Under the pieces are notes generated by a model, which was not told the DNA's origin, did not search any database, and saw nothing but the letters and a program-made list of their open reading frames with translations. A stretch of 64,000 bases of DNA. It comes from Streptomyces viridochromogenes. Lineage in GTDB: Bacteria > Actinomycetota > Actinomycetes > Streptomycetales > Streptomycetaceae. The DNA lies in NCBI RefSeq assembly GCF_001270495.1, contig NZ_LGUR01000014.1, positions 88,547-152,546 on the forward strand. The letters run 5' to 3'. Every line of letters starts with the position of its first letter. The stretch's first letter is position 1. Shown piece after piece: positions 28,112 through 37,743 of the stretch. Both the position numbers and the translations under genes were made by a program.

Positions 28112-28147
28112 TTGACGGCGGAAAATAATGGCCCTAGGTTCCGGGCA
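28112..28147 (+). promoter_or_regulatory. HrdB-type promoter giving a likely leaderless ROK transcript
   Basis: TTGACG at 28112-28117 and TAGGTT at 28135-28140 are separated by exactly 17 bases. The ATG begins seven bases after the -10, where transcription would start, and no ribosome site precedes it. A leaderless mRNA is therefore likely. The AT-rich stretch 28107-28128, TTTTATT and AAAATAA around the -35, may also be the regulator's own operator. Confidence 0.7.
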
Positions 28148-29325
28148 TGTCCTCGACCCGCCGCGCCGAGACGTTCCCGGCGAGCACGCCGGCCGCCGCG
28201 CAGATCTTCACCACGGTCCTGTCCCACGGGCCGCTCACCCGCCTGGAGGTGGCCCGGCGGGCGGGACTGTCCCCGGCTGCCGTCACCAAGGCGGTCCGTC
28301 CCCTGATCGAGGCCGGCTACCTGGTGGAGGAAGCGGACGAGCCGGCCCGGCCCGCGCTCGGCCGCCCCGCCAACCAGGTGCGCGTCGACGGGGGACGGGC
28401 CCTGTTCATCGGCGTCAAGGCGACCGGCGACGAGATCATCGGCGTGCTCACCGACCTGTGCTGCCGTATTCATGTCGCCCGGCACACCCCGCTCCCGGAC
28501 CGGGAGCCGAAGGCGGTGCTGGCCTCGGTCGCCGAGCTGGTGGGCGAACTGCTCGGTGAGGCGGGCGACTTGGGCGTACCGGTCCTGGGCCTCGGCATCG
28601 CCGTCTCCGGAGACGTCGACCGTGGCGCCGGCGTCGTCCGCTACTCGCCGTTCCTGGAGTGGCGGGACGTACCCCTCGCCGAACTCGCCGCCACGACCAC
28701 CGGGTTGCCGGTCGCCGTCGACAACGACGTACGGGCCCTCACCGTCGCCGAGCAGTGGTTCGGGGCCGGCGTGGGGCTGTCCGACTTCGCCGTGGTGACC
28801 GTCGGCGCCGGCATCGGCTGCGGGCTCGTGGTGCACGGCCGGGTGGTCGCCGGTGCGCACGGTGTGGCCGGCGAGATCGGCCATGTCACCGTCGACCCTG
28901 CCGGGCCGCCCTGCCACTGCGGCAACCGCGGCTGCGTGGAGGCGATCGCGGGGGACGCCGCGATCGTCAGGCGGATCCGCGAGACCACGGGCCTCGAAGT
29001 CGCCGGCACCGCCGAGGCCGTGGCGCTGGCCCACCAGGGCAACGCCGGGGCCCGGGAGGCCTACGCGCGCGCGGGCGACGCGATCGGCCGCGGCATCGCC
29101 ACCGTGGCCAACCTGCTCGGCCCCGAGCGGGTGATCATCTCCGGCGAGGGCCTCGCCGCCCACGACCCGTTCGCCGAACAGATCCGCGACGCGTTCGCCG
29201 CGGCCGCGTTCGGCTCCGCCGACCGGTGCGACGTACAGACCCGCCCACTGCCCTTCGAGGAGTGGGCGCGCGGGGCCGCGGCCACCGCGATCCAGTCCTT
29301 CATCAGAGCCGACGACCAGCGCTGA
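28147..29325 (+). CDS. ROK-family transcriptional regulator
   Basis: A 392-residue repressor-type protein. Residues 10-75 form a winged helix-turn-helix (TRLEVARRAGLSPAAVTKAV), residues about 85-390 the sugar-kinase-like ROK domain. The zinc-binding motif CHCGNRGCVE and the AGEIGHVTVD block are intact. The ligand is expected to be a sugar or sugar phosphate. It lies directly upstream of the GH27, GH95 and SGNH genes on the same strand and probably controls that carbohydrate cluster. It is likely translated from a leaderless mRNA. Confidence 0.92.
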   Translation: MSSTRRAETFPASTPAAAQIFTTVLSHGPLTRLEVARRAGLSPAAVTKAVRPLIEAGYLVEEADEPARPALGRPANQVRVDGGRALFIGVKATGDEIIGVLTDLCCRIHVARHTPLPDREPKAVLASVAELVGELLGEAGDLGVPVLGLGIAVSGDVDRGAGVVRYSPFLEWRDVPLAELAATTTGLPVAVDNDVRALTVAEQWFGAGVGLSDFAVVTVGAGIGCGLVVHGRVVAGAHGVAGEIGHVTVDPAGPPCHCGNRGCVEAIAGDAAIVRRIRETTGLEVAGTAEAVALAHQGNAGAREAYARAGDAIGRGIATVANLLGPERVIISGEGLAAHDPFAEQIRDAFAAAAFGSADRCDVQTRPLPFEEWARGAAATAIQSFIRADDQR

Positions 29326-29533
29326 GCGCTCCGCCGGCTGTGTCGATCAACGGCTCCACCGCGGGGCCGCGATGGGCCGCCCGTCATGTGCGCACTCGTC
29401 GTGGCTGGTCGCGCCCGCGCCGCGGCAGCCGCATCTCGACACGGCCCCGCGCCCCTTCAGGGCACTGCCGAACCGCAGCCGACTTCCCCAGGTCTGCTCG
29501 GAACCGCTGAACCAACCCCGGGAGGTACGACCC

Positions 29534-31336
29534 ATGCAGTCATCCCCGTACTCCGTCATGCCCGCACGCACCCTGAGAGCCGTGGTGGTCCTGGCCCTCA
29601 CCGCCGCCGTCCCCACCGCACAGGCCGACACCGCCTCGCCCCCGGCCGCACCGGCCACCACGGTGGCCGCCAAGCCCTACATGGGCTGGACGAGCTGGAC
29701 CATGCAGTCGTCGAAATACCCGGGCCTCAATCCGAAGGGCGACTACAGCTACCTGTCCGAGGCGAACGTCGGCAAGCAGACCGACGCCATGGCCGCCAAG
29801 CTGAAGAAGTACGGCTACGAATACGTCAACATCGACGCCGGCTGGTGGATGGACTGGTCCTGGAAGCCGCGGTTCGACGAGTACGGCCGCCAGCAGGCCG
29901 ACCCGGAGCGCTTCCCGAGCGGCATGAAGGCCGTCGCCGACCGCATCCACTCCAAGGGCCTCAAGGCCGGCATCTACCTCCCGGTCGGCCTGGAGAAGGG
30001 GGCGTACGGCGACGGCAGGAACCCCATCTGGAACGCCGAGGGCTGCACGACCGGCGACATCGTCCACGACGACCTGCGCACCACCAACGGCTGGGACAGC
30101 GCCTACAAGATCGACTTCTCGAACCCCTGCGCGCAGAAGTACATCGACTCCCAGGCGCGGATGTTCGCCGACTGGGGCTACGACTTCCTCAAGCTCGACG
30201 GCGTGGGCCCCGGCTCGTTCAAGAACGGCGACAACTACAACAACGTCGCCGACGTCGCCGCCTGGCAGCAGGCCATCAAGACCGCCGGCCGCCCGATCCA
30301 CCTGGAGCTGTCCTGGTCCCTCGACTACGGGCACGTCGCGGACTGGAAGAAGTACTCCAACGGCTGGCGCATCGACACCGACGTCGAGTGCTACTGCAAC
30401 ACCCTCGTCACCTGGGAGAACTCCGTCGACGACCGCTGGGACGACGCCCCGGCCTGGACCGCCCACGCCGGCCCCGGCGGCTGGAACGACCTCGACTCCC
30501 TCAACGTCGGCAACGGCGAGATGGACGGCCTCACCAAGGCCGAGCGGCAGAGCTACGCCACCCTGTGGGCGATAGCCAAGTCCCCGCTCTTCACCGGTGA
30601 CGACCTCACCAGGCTCGACTCCTACGGCCTGAAGCTGCTGACCGACCGCGAGGTCATCGCGATCAACCAGAGCGGCGCCCCGCCCGCCGAGCCCGTCACC
30701 GCCTCCGACCCGCAGCAGGTGTGGGCCGCGAAGAACCCGAACGGCACCTACACCGTGGCCCTGTTCAACCTCTCCGACGCACCCGCCGCCGTCACCGCGC
30801 ACTGGTCCACCCTCGGCTTCCAGGGCAGGGCCTCGGTGCGCGACGTGTGGAACAAGGAGAACCTCGGCGGCCACACCGACAAGATCACCCAGGCCCTCCC
30901 CGCACACGGCTCCCGGCTCTTCACCGTCACCCCGCGCGGCACGGACCTCGCATGGACCGGCTACGAGGCCGAGGCCGGCGGCAACACCCTGAGCGGCAAC
31001 GCCTCCGTGGCCGACTGCTCCGCCTGCTCCGGCGGCCGCAAGGTCGGCAACCTCTACACGGGCGGCAAGGTCACCGTCAACGACGTCGTGGTCGCCGAGG
31101 CCGGCACCTACCTGATCAAGGTCGGCTACGTCAGCGGTGACTCCCGGTCGATCCTGGTGTCCGCCAACGCAGGCGCCGCCGCCTCGCACAAGTTCGCCTC
31201 CACGGGCGACTGGTCCACCGTCAACAGCGTCCACGTGCCGGTGAGGCTGAAGGCCGGAGCCAACACGATCACGTTCGACAGCGGGACCGGCTACGCGCCG
31301 GACATCGACCGGATCGACGTACCGAAGTCGTCCTGA
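29534..31336 (+). CDS. Secreted GH27-type glycosidase with C-terminal CBM35-like domain
   Basis: A 600-residue exported enzyme. The signal peptide covers about 1-31 (cleavage near AQADT). The GH27 barrel runs from about 45 to 380, with the predicted nucleophile Asp222 in FLKLDGVG and the acid/base Asp283 in WRIDTDVE. A beta-sandwich follows, then a CBM35-like module from about 475 (YEAEAGGNTLSG) to the end. GH27 members are alpha-galactosidases or beta-L-arabinopyranosidases; the entry motif MGWTSWTMQSS differs from the usual GWNSWN, so the specificity is open. GGGAGG precedes the ATG at 29534. It is followed by the damaged GH95 gene with a 41-base gap. Confidence 0.88.
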   Translation: MQSSPYSVMPARTLRAVVVLALTAAVPTAQADTASPPAAPATTVAAKPYMGWTSWTMQSSKYPGLNPKGDYSYLSEANVGKQTDAMAAKLKKYGYEYVNIDAGWWMDWSWKPRFDEYGRQQADPERFPSGMKAVADRIHSKGLKAGIYLPVGLEKGAYGDGRNPIWNAEGCTTGDIVHDDLRTTNGWDSAYKIDFSNPCAQKYIDSQARMFADWGYDFLKLDGVGPGSFKNGDNYNNVADVAAWQQAIKTAGRPIHLELSWSLDYGHVADWKKYSNGWRIDTDVECYCNTLVTWENSVDDRWDDAPAWTAHAGPGGWNDLDSLNVGNGEMDGLTKAERQSYATLWAIAKSPLFTGDDLTRLDSYGLKLLTDREVIAINQSGAPPAEPVTASDPQQVWAAKNPNGTYTVALFNLSDAPAAVTAHWSTLGFQGRASVRDVWNKENLGGHTDKITQALPAHGSRLFTVTPRGTDLAWTGYEAEAGGNTLSGNASVADCSACSGGRKVGNLYTGGKVTVNDVVVAEAGTYLIKVGYVSGDSRSILVSANAGAAASHKFASTGDWSTVNSVHVPVRLKAGANTITFDSGTGYAPDIDRIDVPKSS

Positions 31337-31377
31337 CCGAACCCCGGGCACCCGCCCACGACCGCCAGGAGCCCGCC

Positions 31378-33032
31378 ATGGACACCACCCCGTCCGACCA
31401 CCCGCACAGACGCGGCCTGCTCGCCCTCGCCGCGGCGACCGGGGCCCTCACCGCGTCGGCCGCACCGCGACGACCCGCCGATTCGGAGCGGCGGCGGACA
31501 CGGTCCGCGCCGCCGCCCACCCGGCCGACACCCTGCTGCGCACCCATGTCGCCGACTACCGGGACCTGTACGGGCGGATGGATCTCTCGCTCGGGACATC
31601 GTCCGCCGAGCAGCGCTCGCTGGACACCTGGGAACGGCTCCGGGCACGCGCTCGGGACGGCGTACCCGACCCCGAACTCGAAGCCGCCTACGTGCACTTC
31701 GGCCGCTACCTGATGATCTCCGGCTCGCGCGGGAGCCTGCCCCTCGCCCTGCAAGGGCTGTGGCTCGACGGCAACGACCCGGACTGGATGGGCGACTACC
31801 ACACCGACATCAACATCCAGATGAACTACTGGATGGCCGACCGGACCGGCCTGTCCCCGTGCTTCGACGCCCTCACCGACTACTGCCTGGCCCAGCTCCC
31901 GTCCTGGACCGACCTCACCCGCCGCCTGTTCAACGACCCGCGCAACCGCTACCGCAACTCCACCGGCCAGAACGCCGGCTGGACTGTCGCCATCTCCACC
32001 AACCCCCATGGCGGAGGCGGCTGGTGGTGGCACCCGGCGGGCAACGCCTGGCTGTGTACCACCCTGTGGGAGCACTACGAGCAGACCGGGTCGCGCGAGC
32101 ACCTGAAGAAGATCTACCCGCTGCTCAAGGGCGCCTGCGAGTTCTGGGCCGCCCGGCTGCTCACCACCACGCTCCCCGGCACCTCGAAGGAGGTGCTGAT
32201 CGCCGACAGCGACTGGTCGCCCGAGCACGGTCCGCTCGACGCCAAGGGCATCACCTACGCTCAGGAACTGGTGTGGGCGCTCTTCGGGCACTACTGCACC
32301 GCGGCGGCCGAGTTGCGGACGGACACCGGCTACGCGGCTACGATCGCCTCACTGCGCAGAAGGCTGTACCTGCCGCAGGTCAGCGCGACCACCGGCTGGC
32401 TGGAGGAGTGGATGTCCCCCGACAACCTAGGCGAGACCGCACACCGGCACCTGTCCCCGCTCGTCGGCCTGTTCCCCGGCGACCGCATCCGCCCCGACGG
32501 CTCCACCCCGGCCGACCTCGTCACCGGCGCCACCGCCCTGCTCACCGCGCGCGGCATGGAGAGCTTCGGCTGGGCCAACGCATGGCGCGGCCTGTGCTGG
32601 GCCCGGCTGAAGAACGCGGAGAACGCCTACCAGCTGGTCGTGAACAACCTCCGCCCCTCGACCGGCGGCTGCAACGGCACGGCACCCAACCTCTTCGACA
32701 TCTACGAGGTGGAACGCGGCCGGGGCATCTTCCAGATCGACGCCAACTTCGGTACCCCGGCGGCGATGATGGAGATGCTGCTGTACTCGCGGCCGGGGCA
32801 CATCGAACTCCTCCCGGCACTTCCCGACGCCTGGGCCGCCTCGGGTTTCGTCGCGGGCGTCGCCGCGCGCGGCGGCTTCGAGGTCGAGCTGCGCTGGCGC
32901 GACGGGAAACCGACGCGGGCGCGGATCCACAGCGTCGGCGGCCGTACCACCACCGTCGCGTACGGCGGTGTGTCCCGTACGGTCACCCTGCCGCCCGGCG
33001 CCTCCGTCACGCTGAAGGACTTCGCCCGGTGA
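31378..33032 (+). pseudogene. GH95-like glycosidase, frameshifted and lacking the N-terminal domain
   Basis: An ATG at 31378 starts a Tat-type signal (HRRGLLALAAATGALTASAAP), but the frame changes at about 31468, where ATTRRFGAAAD continues in another frame; one missing G explains it. The rest reads openly to 33032 and encodes the GH95 catalytic helical barrel: DYRDLYGRMDLSLG linker, DYHTDINIQMNYW, SPEHG (general-acid Glu) and FQIDANFG (Asp). Repaired, it would be about 551 residues, against roughly 750-800 for GH95, because the N-terminal beta-domain is absent between signal and linker. It would be an exported alpha-L-fucosidase or alpha-L-galactosidase if active. The stop overlaps the SGNH start as GTGA. 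Confidence 0.78.
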
Positions 33033-34225
33033 GGGCCGCACTTGCGCTGGCCGCCGTCCTGCTGACGGTCGTCGCCTGCCAGTCCGCGCCCGCACCCGCC
33101 GAGGCGACCGCGGAGCCGAGCGGCGTCGTCACCTGGGCGGCGAGCGCCGACCGCGTGGGCGACGGCGTCGCCGGCCGCAGCTATCGGCTCGTCGTGCACA
33201 CCAGCGTGGGCGGCACCGGCGTCCGGGTCCGCCTCTCCAACGCCTTCGGCGATCGGCCGCTGACCCTCGACAGCGTCTACGCCGGCATCCAGAAACAGGG
33301 CGCCGAGCTGCGGCCCGGCAGCAACCGGCGCCTGGCCTTCGGCGGTGCGCGCACGGTCACCGTGCCGGCGGGCGGCACCGTGTGGAGCGACCCGCTGCCC
33401 GGCAGACTGCCCGCCGCGGCCAACCTCGTCGTCAGCCTGCACAGCCCCGACGCGGGCGGCCCGGCGAGCGGCCACTGGATGGCCCTCCAGTCGTCGTACG
33501 CGACCCAGGGCGACCACACCGCCGAGGAGAGCGGCGCCGCCTGGACCATCCCGACCGGCTCCTGGTTCTACCTCGACGCCGTCTCCGTACGCGCCCCCGC
33601 GGGCACCGGAGCGGTGGTCGCCCTCGGCGACTCCATCACCGACGGCTGGCAGTCCACCGCCGACCTGAACCGCCGCTGGCCCGACTACCTCGCCCGCCGC
33701 CTGAAGCGTACGGACGCGGCCGTGAAGGGCGTGGCCAACGAAGGTATCGCCGGGAACAAGGTCCTCACCGACGGCCCCGGCCAGAGCGCCCTGAACCGGC
33801 TGGAGCGGGACGTCCTGTCCCAGCCGGGCGTGCGGACGGTGTTCCTCTTCCAGGGCGTGAACGACATCAAGGCCCACGCGGGCGTCACGGCCGAGGACCT
33901 GATCGACGGCTACCGAGAGATCGTCGAGCGGGCGCACGCGGCCGGCAAGTGCGTCGTCGGCGCGACCGTCGGCCCCTTCAAGGGCTGGCACGAATGGGAC
34001 CCGGCCGGTGAGGCCGTACGCCAGGAGGTCAACGCGGCCATCCGCACCACCGGCGTGTTCGACGCCGTCACCGACTTCGACCGCGTCCTGCGCAGCCCCT
34101 ACGACCCCGCACGGATGCTTCCCGCCCTCGACGGCGGCGACCACATCCACCCCAACGACAAGGGGATGCAGGCGATGGCCGACGCCGTCGACCTGACGGC
34201 CCTGGAGTGCGACACGGCCCCCTGA
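33029..34225 (+). CDS. SGNH/GDSL esterase lipoprotein with N-terminal beta-domain
   Basis: A 398-residue lipoprotein (signal 1-18, lipobox VVAC). Residues about 30-190 form a beta-rich domain (VTWAASADRV start) typical of actinobacterial GDSL proteins. The SGNH hydrolase domain follows with GDSITDGW (Ser), GVND (Asn), and DHIHPN (Asp-His). It is likely a carbohydrate esterase, for example deacetylating a glycan worked on by the GH27 and GH95 partners. The GTG at 33029 overlaps the GH95 stop, so translation is coupled. Confidence 0.9.
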   Translation: MRAALALAAVLLTVVACQSAPAPAEATAEPSGVVTWAASADRVGDGVAGRSYRLVVHTSVGGTGVRVRLSNAFGDRPLTLDSVYAGIQKQGAELRPGSNRRLAFGGARTVTVPAGGTVWSDPLPGRLPAAANLVVSLHSPDAGGPASGHWMALQSSYATQGDHTAEESGAAWTIPTGSWFYLDAVSVRAPAGTGAVVALGDSITDGWQSTADLNRRWPDYLARRLKRTDAAVKGVANEGIAGNKVLTDGPGQSALNRLERDVLSQPGVRTVFLFQGVNDIKAHAGVTAEDLIDGYREIVERAHAAGKCVVGATVGPFKGWHEWDPAGEAVRQEVNAAIRTTGVFDAVTDFDRVLRSPYDPARMLPALDGGDHIHPNDKGMQAMADAVDLTALECDTAP

Positions 34226-34265
34226 GGTGCGCGGCCGCAACCCGCGAGCCAGTGAATCCGGGCTC

Positions 34266-34628
34266 TCAGGCGCGCAACGTCTTCGCCCAGTCGGCCGGCA
34301 CCCGCCCCGCGGGCCCCGGTGCCGGCTGCTCGGCCGGATGGCTCACCGGCGCGGCCAGCTCGGGCCCCGACTCGTACATCTCGTTCGACGCGTAGTCCCA
34401 GTACCAGTTCTCACCCGGTTCGAAGCTCTGCACCAAGGGGTGGCCGGTCTCCCGGAAATGCCCCGTCGCGTGCTTCGCGGGCGAACTGTCACAACACCCC
34501 ACGTGCCCGCACTGCGCACATCGCCGCAGATGGAACCACCACCCGCCCGCCTCGTCGCACTCGACACACCCGCTGCCGCTCGGCGGAACGCTCGCGTCGA
34601 TTCCCTTGTCGCCCTGGTCGCTGGTCAT
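34266..34628 (-). CDS. UBP-type zinc finger protein
   Basis: A 120-residue protein with a ZnF-UBP domain across about 20-95: CVEC, CAQCGHVGCCDSS, then HATGHFRETGHPLV with the Cys/His ligands. In eukaryotes this domain binds the free C-terminus of ubiquitin. Bacterial partners are unknown, and no ubiquitin-like gene is seen here. The tail is Pro-rich. Its ATG overlaps the stop of the histidine kinase gene (ATGA), making it the third member of a coupled signalling cassette. Confidence 0.88.
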   Translation of the reverse strand: MTSDQGDKGIDASVPPSGSGCVECDEAGGWWFHLRRCAQCGHVGCCDSSPAKHATGHFRETGHPLVQSFEPGENWYWDYASNEMYESGPELAAPVSHPAEQPAPGPAGRVPADWAKTLRA

Positions 34629-36070
34629 GCGGACTCCTCCTCGGCCGATGTGAGCGGAAGCAGCACCCGGAAGCGCGTGTCACCCGGCTCCGACTCCACC
34701 TGAATGGTTCCGTGGTGCTTGTTGACCACGATCCGCCAGGAGATGTCGAGGCCGAGCCCGGTCCCCTCACCCACGGGCTTCGTCGTGAAGAAGGGATCGA
34801 AGATCCGCCCCCGGTGCTCGGCCGGGATACCGACACCGGTGTCCCGGAACTCCACCAGCAGCCGATCGTGATCCGGGGCCGTCCGTACCGTCAACGTCCC
34901 TTCGCCGCCCGCGCTGTTGATGGCGGCGACCGCGTTGTCGATCAAGTTGGTCCACACCTGGTTCAGCTCCGCCGGGTACGCCGGGATCTTCGGCAGCGAA
35001 CGGTCGTACTCCTTGACGACCTTGATCTGCGGGCCGATCTTGGCCGACAGCATCATCAGGGTGCTGTCGAGGAGTTCGTGCACGTCGGCGTTCTGGAAGG
35101 GCGCGCGGTCGAGCTGGGAGTACTGCTTGGCGGCGTCGACGAGATGCGAGATGCGGGTGGTCGAGTCGTTGATCTCGTCCATCAACAGCTCGGTCTCGAC
35201 GGTGTAGTTGAGCCACCCGATCGCGCTCGTCAGGATCTCCTCGTCCACCGCCGCCGCGACCTGGTCCAGCCAGTCCACGTCGAGACCGGCCTGCACGAAC
35301 GTGGGCGCGATCCGCCAGCCGTCCGGGATGCCGTGGTCGTCCAGCCAGTCGGCGAGCTCGTCCTCCCGGTCCGACGCCTCCAAGGGGCTCAACGCCGGCG
35401 CCTTGGCGACGCGTTCGGCGGTGCGCTCCTGGATGTCGATGAGGTTCGCCATGACCTCGGGGGAGTAGGAGCCCTGCGCGATGACGGCGAGCTTGTGCCG
35501 CATCTTGCCCACCCGCTCCCGCAGCGTGGCGGTCGCGCGGACGGCGGCCGCCGCGGGGTTGTTGAGCTCGTGGGTGAGCCCGGCGGACAACGAGCCCAGC
35601 GCCAGCAGCCGTTCGCGCTGGTTGATGGCCAGCTGGGTGCTCTTCTGGCCGAAGAAGAGGCCTTCCAGCAGATGCAGGGCCATCGGGAACCACTCGCGGA
35701 TCACGGACGCGAAGGTCTCGGCGGGCAGCACGAAGAACCGCGTCGGCTCCGTGACCCGCATCGAGCTGTTGTAGACCTGCGGCACCCGGTCCCCGAGGTA
35801 GGCCTGCCAGGCCCCGGAGTACACCCCGCGCTGGGAGGTCCGGTTGACCTCCACGTCGTCGCCGCCGACCCGCCGGGACAGCACGACGGTGCCCTCGACC
35901 ATCACATAGAAGCAGGTCGCGGGATCGCCCTCGGCGTACACGGGCCCGGGCTCGAACCTCTCCACCCGCCCCTCGCTGCACAGCCTGCCGAGCTGCTCGG
36001 GCGTGAGCTTCTCGAACAGGAACAGCGCCCCGATCTCCTGGGGGTTGCACGGCATCAACTGCCCGCTCAT
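34625..36070 (-). CDS. Histidine kinase with N-terminal cNMP-binding-like domain
   Basis: A 481-residue cytoplasmic sensor kinase. A cyclic-nucleotide-binding-like domain spans about 15-140. The dimerisation/phosphoacceptor region follows with GLTHELNNP, His167. The ATPase domain has NQVWTNLIDNAVAAIN, DTGVGIP and GEGTGLGL. There are no membrane helices, so it senses an internal cue. It overlaps by ATGA with both neighbours: the RR-thioredoxin reductase fusion before it and the UBP zinc finger after it. The fused receiver in the neighbour is the likely phosphorylation target. Confidence 0.92.
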   Translation of the reverse strand: MSGQLMPCNPQEIGALFLFEKLTPEQLGRLCSEGRVERFEPGPVYAEGDPATCFYVMVEGTVVLSRRVGGDDVEVNRTSQRGVYSGAWQAYLGDRVPQVYNSSMRVTEPTRFFVLPAETFASVIREWFPMALHLLEGLFFGQKSTQLAINQRERLLALGSLSAGLTHELNNPAAAAVRATATLRERVGKMRHKLAVIAQGSYSPEVMANLIDIQERTAERVAKAPALSPLEASDREDELADWLDDHGIPDGWRIAPTFVQAGLDVDWLDQVAAAVDEEILTSAIGWLNYTVETELLMDEINDSTTRISHLVDAAKQYSQLDRAPFQNADVHELLDSTLMMLSAKIGPQIKVVKEYDRSLPKIPAYPAELNQVWTNLIDNAVAAINSAGGEGTLTVRTAPDHDRLLVEFRDTGVGIPAEHRGRIFDPFFTTKPVGEGTGLGLDISWRIVVNKHHGTIQVESEPGDTRFRVLLPLTSAEEESA

Positions 36071-37743
36071 GACTGCTCCAGATAGCGGTGGACGAGCATC
36101 ACGGCCATGGCTCCCTCGCCGACGGCGGACGCGACACGCTTGGCGGACTCGGCGCGCGCGTCGCCCGCCACGAACACACCGGGGACGTTGGTCTCCAGGT
36201 GGTACGGCGGCCGGTCCAGTTCCCAGTCGGCCGGCGGCCGCCCGTCCGACGTCAGGTCGGGGCCGGCCAGGATGAACCCGCGCTCGTCCCGCAGCACCGT
36301 CCCGCCCAGCCAGTCGGTCAGCGGGGCCGCGCCGATGAACACGAACATCCACTGCGCGTCGACGACTTCGGTCCGCCCGCTCTCCACGTCGCGCAGCGTC
36401 AGCTGCTCCAGGTGGCCGGAGCCGTGCGCGGACTCGACGACCGTGCCGGTGCGCACCGAGATGTTCGGCGCCTCGTCGATCTGCTGGATCAGGTAATGCG
36501 ACATGGACACCGACAGCGACGCCCCGCGCACCAGCAGCGTCACCGACTTGGCACCCCGCGCCAGGTACATCGCCGCCTGCCCCGCCGAGTTGGCGCCGCC
36601 GACGATGTACACGTCCTGGCCCTGGCAGGCGGGCGCCTCCGTCAGCGCCGACCCGTAGTACACCCCGCAGCCGGTCAGGTCGTCGCAGCCGGGCGCCGCC
36701 AGCTGCCGGTAGGACACGCCGGTCGCCAGGATCACGCTGTGCGCGGCGACCGCCGAGCCGTCCGAGAACCGTACGACCCGGGCGGCCCCGCAGACCTCCA
36801 GCCCCGTCACCTCGCGCGTAGTGAGGATCTCGGCGCCGAACTTCGCCGCCTGCCGACGGGCCCGGTCGGTGAGCTGGGCCCCCGACACGCCGTCCGGGAA
36901 GCCGAGGTAGTTCTCGATCCGGGAGCTCTGCCCGGCCTGTCCGCCGGTCGCCGACCGCTCCACCAGCACGGTCCGCAGTCCCTCCGAGGCTCCGTACACG
37001 GCGGCGCCGAGCCCCGCGGGTCCGCCGCCGATGACGACGAGGTCGTAGAAGTCGGCCGTCGGCATCGTGGCCAGCCCGACCTGCGCGGCCAGCTCGGGTG
37101 CCTCGGGCGCCACCAGGGGCGTCCCGTCCGGCGTGATCACCAGCGGCAGCCGCTGCCCGTCCTGCCCGGCGGCGGCCAGCAGCCGCTGTCCCTCGGGTTC
37201 GTCGGCCGAGTACCAGCGGTACGGCACCTGGTTGCGGGCCAGGAACTCCCGCACCTCCGAGGAGCGCGCCGACCAGCGGTGCCCGACCACCTTGGTGCTG
37301 GGCACCGGCCGGTAGTCGCTGCGCCGCCATGCCTCAAGGAGGTCGTCCAGGACCGGATAGAGCTTCTCCTCGGGCGGGTCCCAGGGCTTGAGGAGGTAGT
37401 GGTCGAGGTCGACGACGTTGATCGCGTCGATGGCCGCGCTCGTGTCCGCGTACGCCGTCAGCAGCACCCGGCGCGCGCCCGGGTAGACGTCCAGGGCCTG
37501 TTCGAGGAACTCGATGCCGTTCATCTGCGGCATGCGGTAGTCGGCCAGGATCACGGCCACGAGGTCGCCGCGCAGCTTCAGCTCGCGCAGCGCCTCCAGC
37601 GCGGACTCGCCGGATTCCGCGCGCACGATCCGGTGCGACTCGCCGTAGCGCCGCCGCAGATCGCGGGCGACCGCCCGGGACACGCCCGGGTCGTCGTCCA
37701 CGGTCAGGATGACGGTCCGCGCTGCTTCGGCGGCCTGTGTCAT
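36067..37743 (-). CDS. Response regulator fused to a thioredoxin-reductase-like flavoprotein
   Basis: A 558-residue fusion. Residues 10-130 are a receiver domain with phospho-acceptor Asp68 (ILADYRMP) and Lys119 (LLKPWD). Residues about 148-225 resemble a thioredoxin/glutaredoxin-like linker. Residues 230-558 are a thioredoxin-reductase fold with GGGPAGLG at 239-246 and a second nucleotide motif VGGANSAGQA at 381-390. The redox CxxC of true thioredoxin reductases is missing; the region reads GCGVYYG at 358-364. So it may be a phosphorylation-controlled flavin oxidoreductase with another acceptor. It is first gene of the cassette; ATG at 37743 with GGGAG upstream. Confidence 0.92.
   Translation of the reverse strand: MTQAAEAARTVILTVDDDPGVSRAVARDLRRRYGESHRIVRAESGESALEALRELKLRGDLVAVILADYRMPQMNGIEFLEQALDVYPGARRVLLTAYADTSAAIDAINVVDLDHYLLKPWDPPEEKLYPVLDDLLEAWRRSDYRPVPSTKVVGHRWSARSSEVREFLARNQVPYRWYSADEPEGQRLLAAAGQDGQRLPLVITPDGTPLVAPEAPELAAQVGLATMPTADFYDLVVIGGGPAGLGAAVYGASEGLRTVLVERSATGGQAGQSSRIENYLGFPDGVSGAQLTDRARRQAAKFGAEILTTREVTGLEVCGAARVVRFSDGSAVAAHSVILATGVSYRQLAAPGCDDLTGCGVYYGSALTEAPACQGQDVYIVGGANSAGQAAMYLARGAKSVTLLVRGASLSVSMSHYLIQQIDEAPNISVRTGTVVESAHGSGHLEQLTLRDVESGRTEVVDAQWMFVFIGAAPLTDWLGGTVLRDERGFILAGPDLTSDGRPPADWELDRPPYHLETNVPGVFVAGDARAESAKRVASAVGEGAMAVMLVHRYLEQS

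Noticed and set aside
34246..34265. Terminator between the SGNH gene and the UBP zinc-finger gene
   Set aside because: A 5-bp GAGCC/GGCTC stem with a long loop is not distinctive in this base composition.
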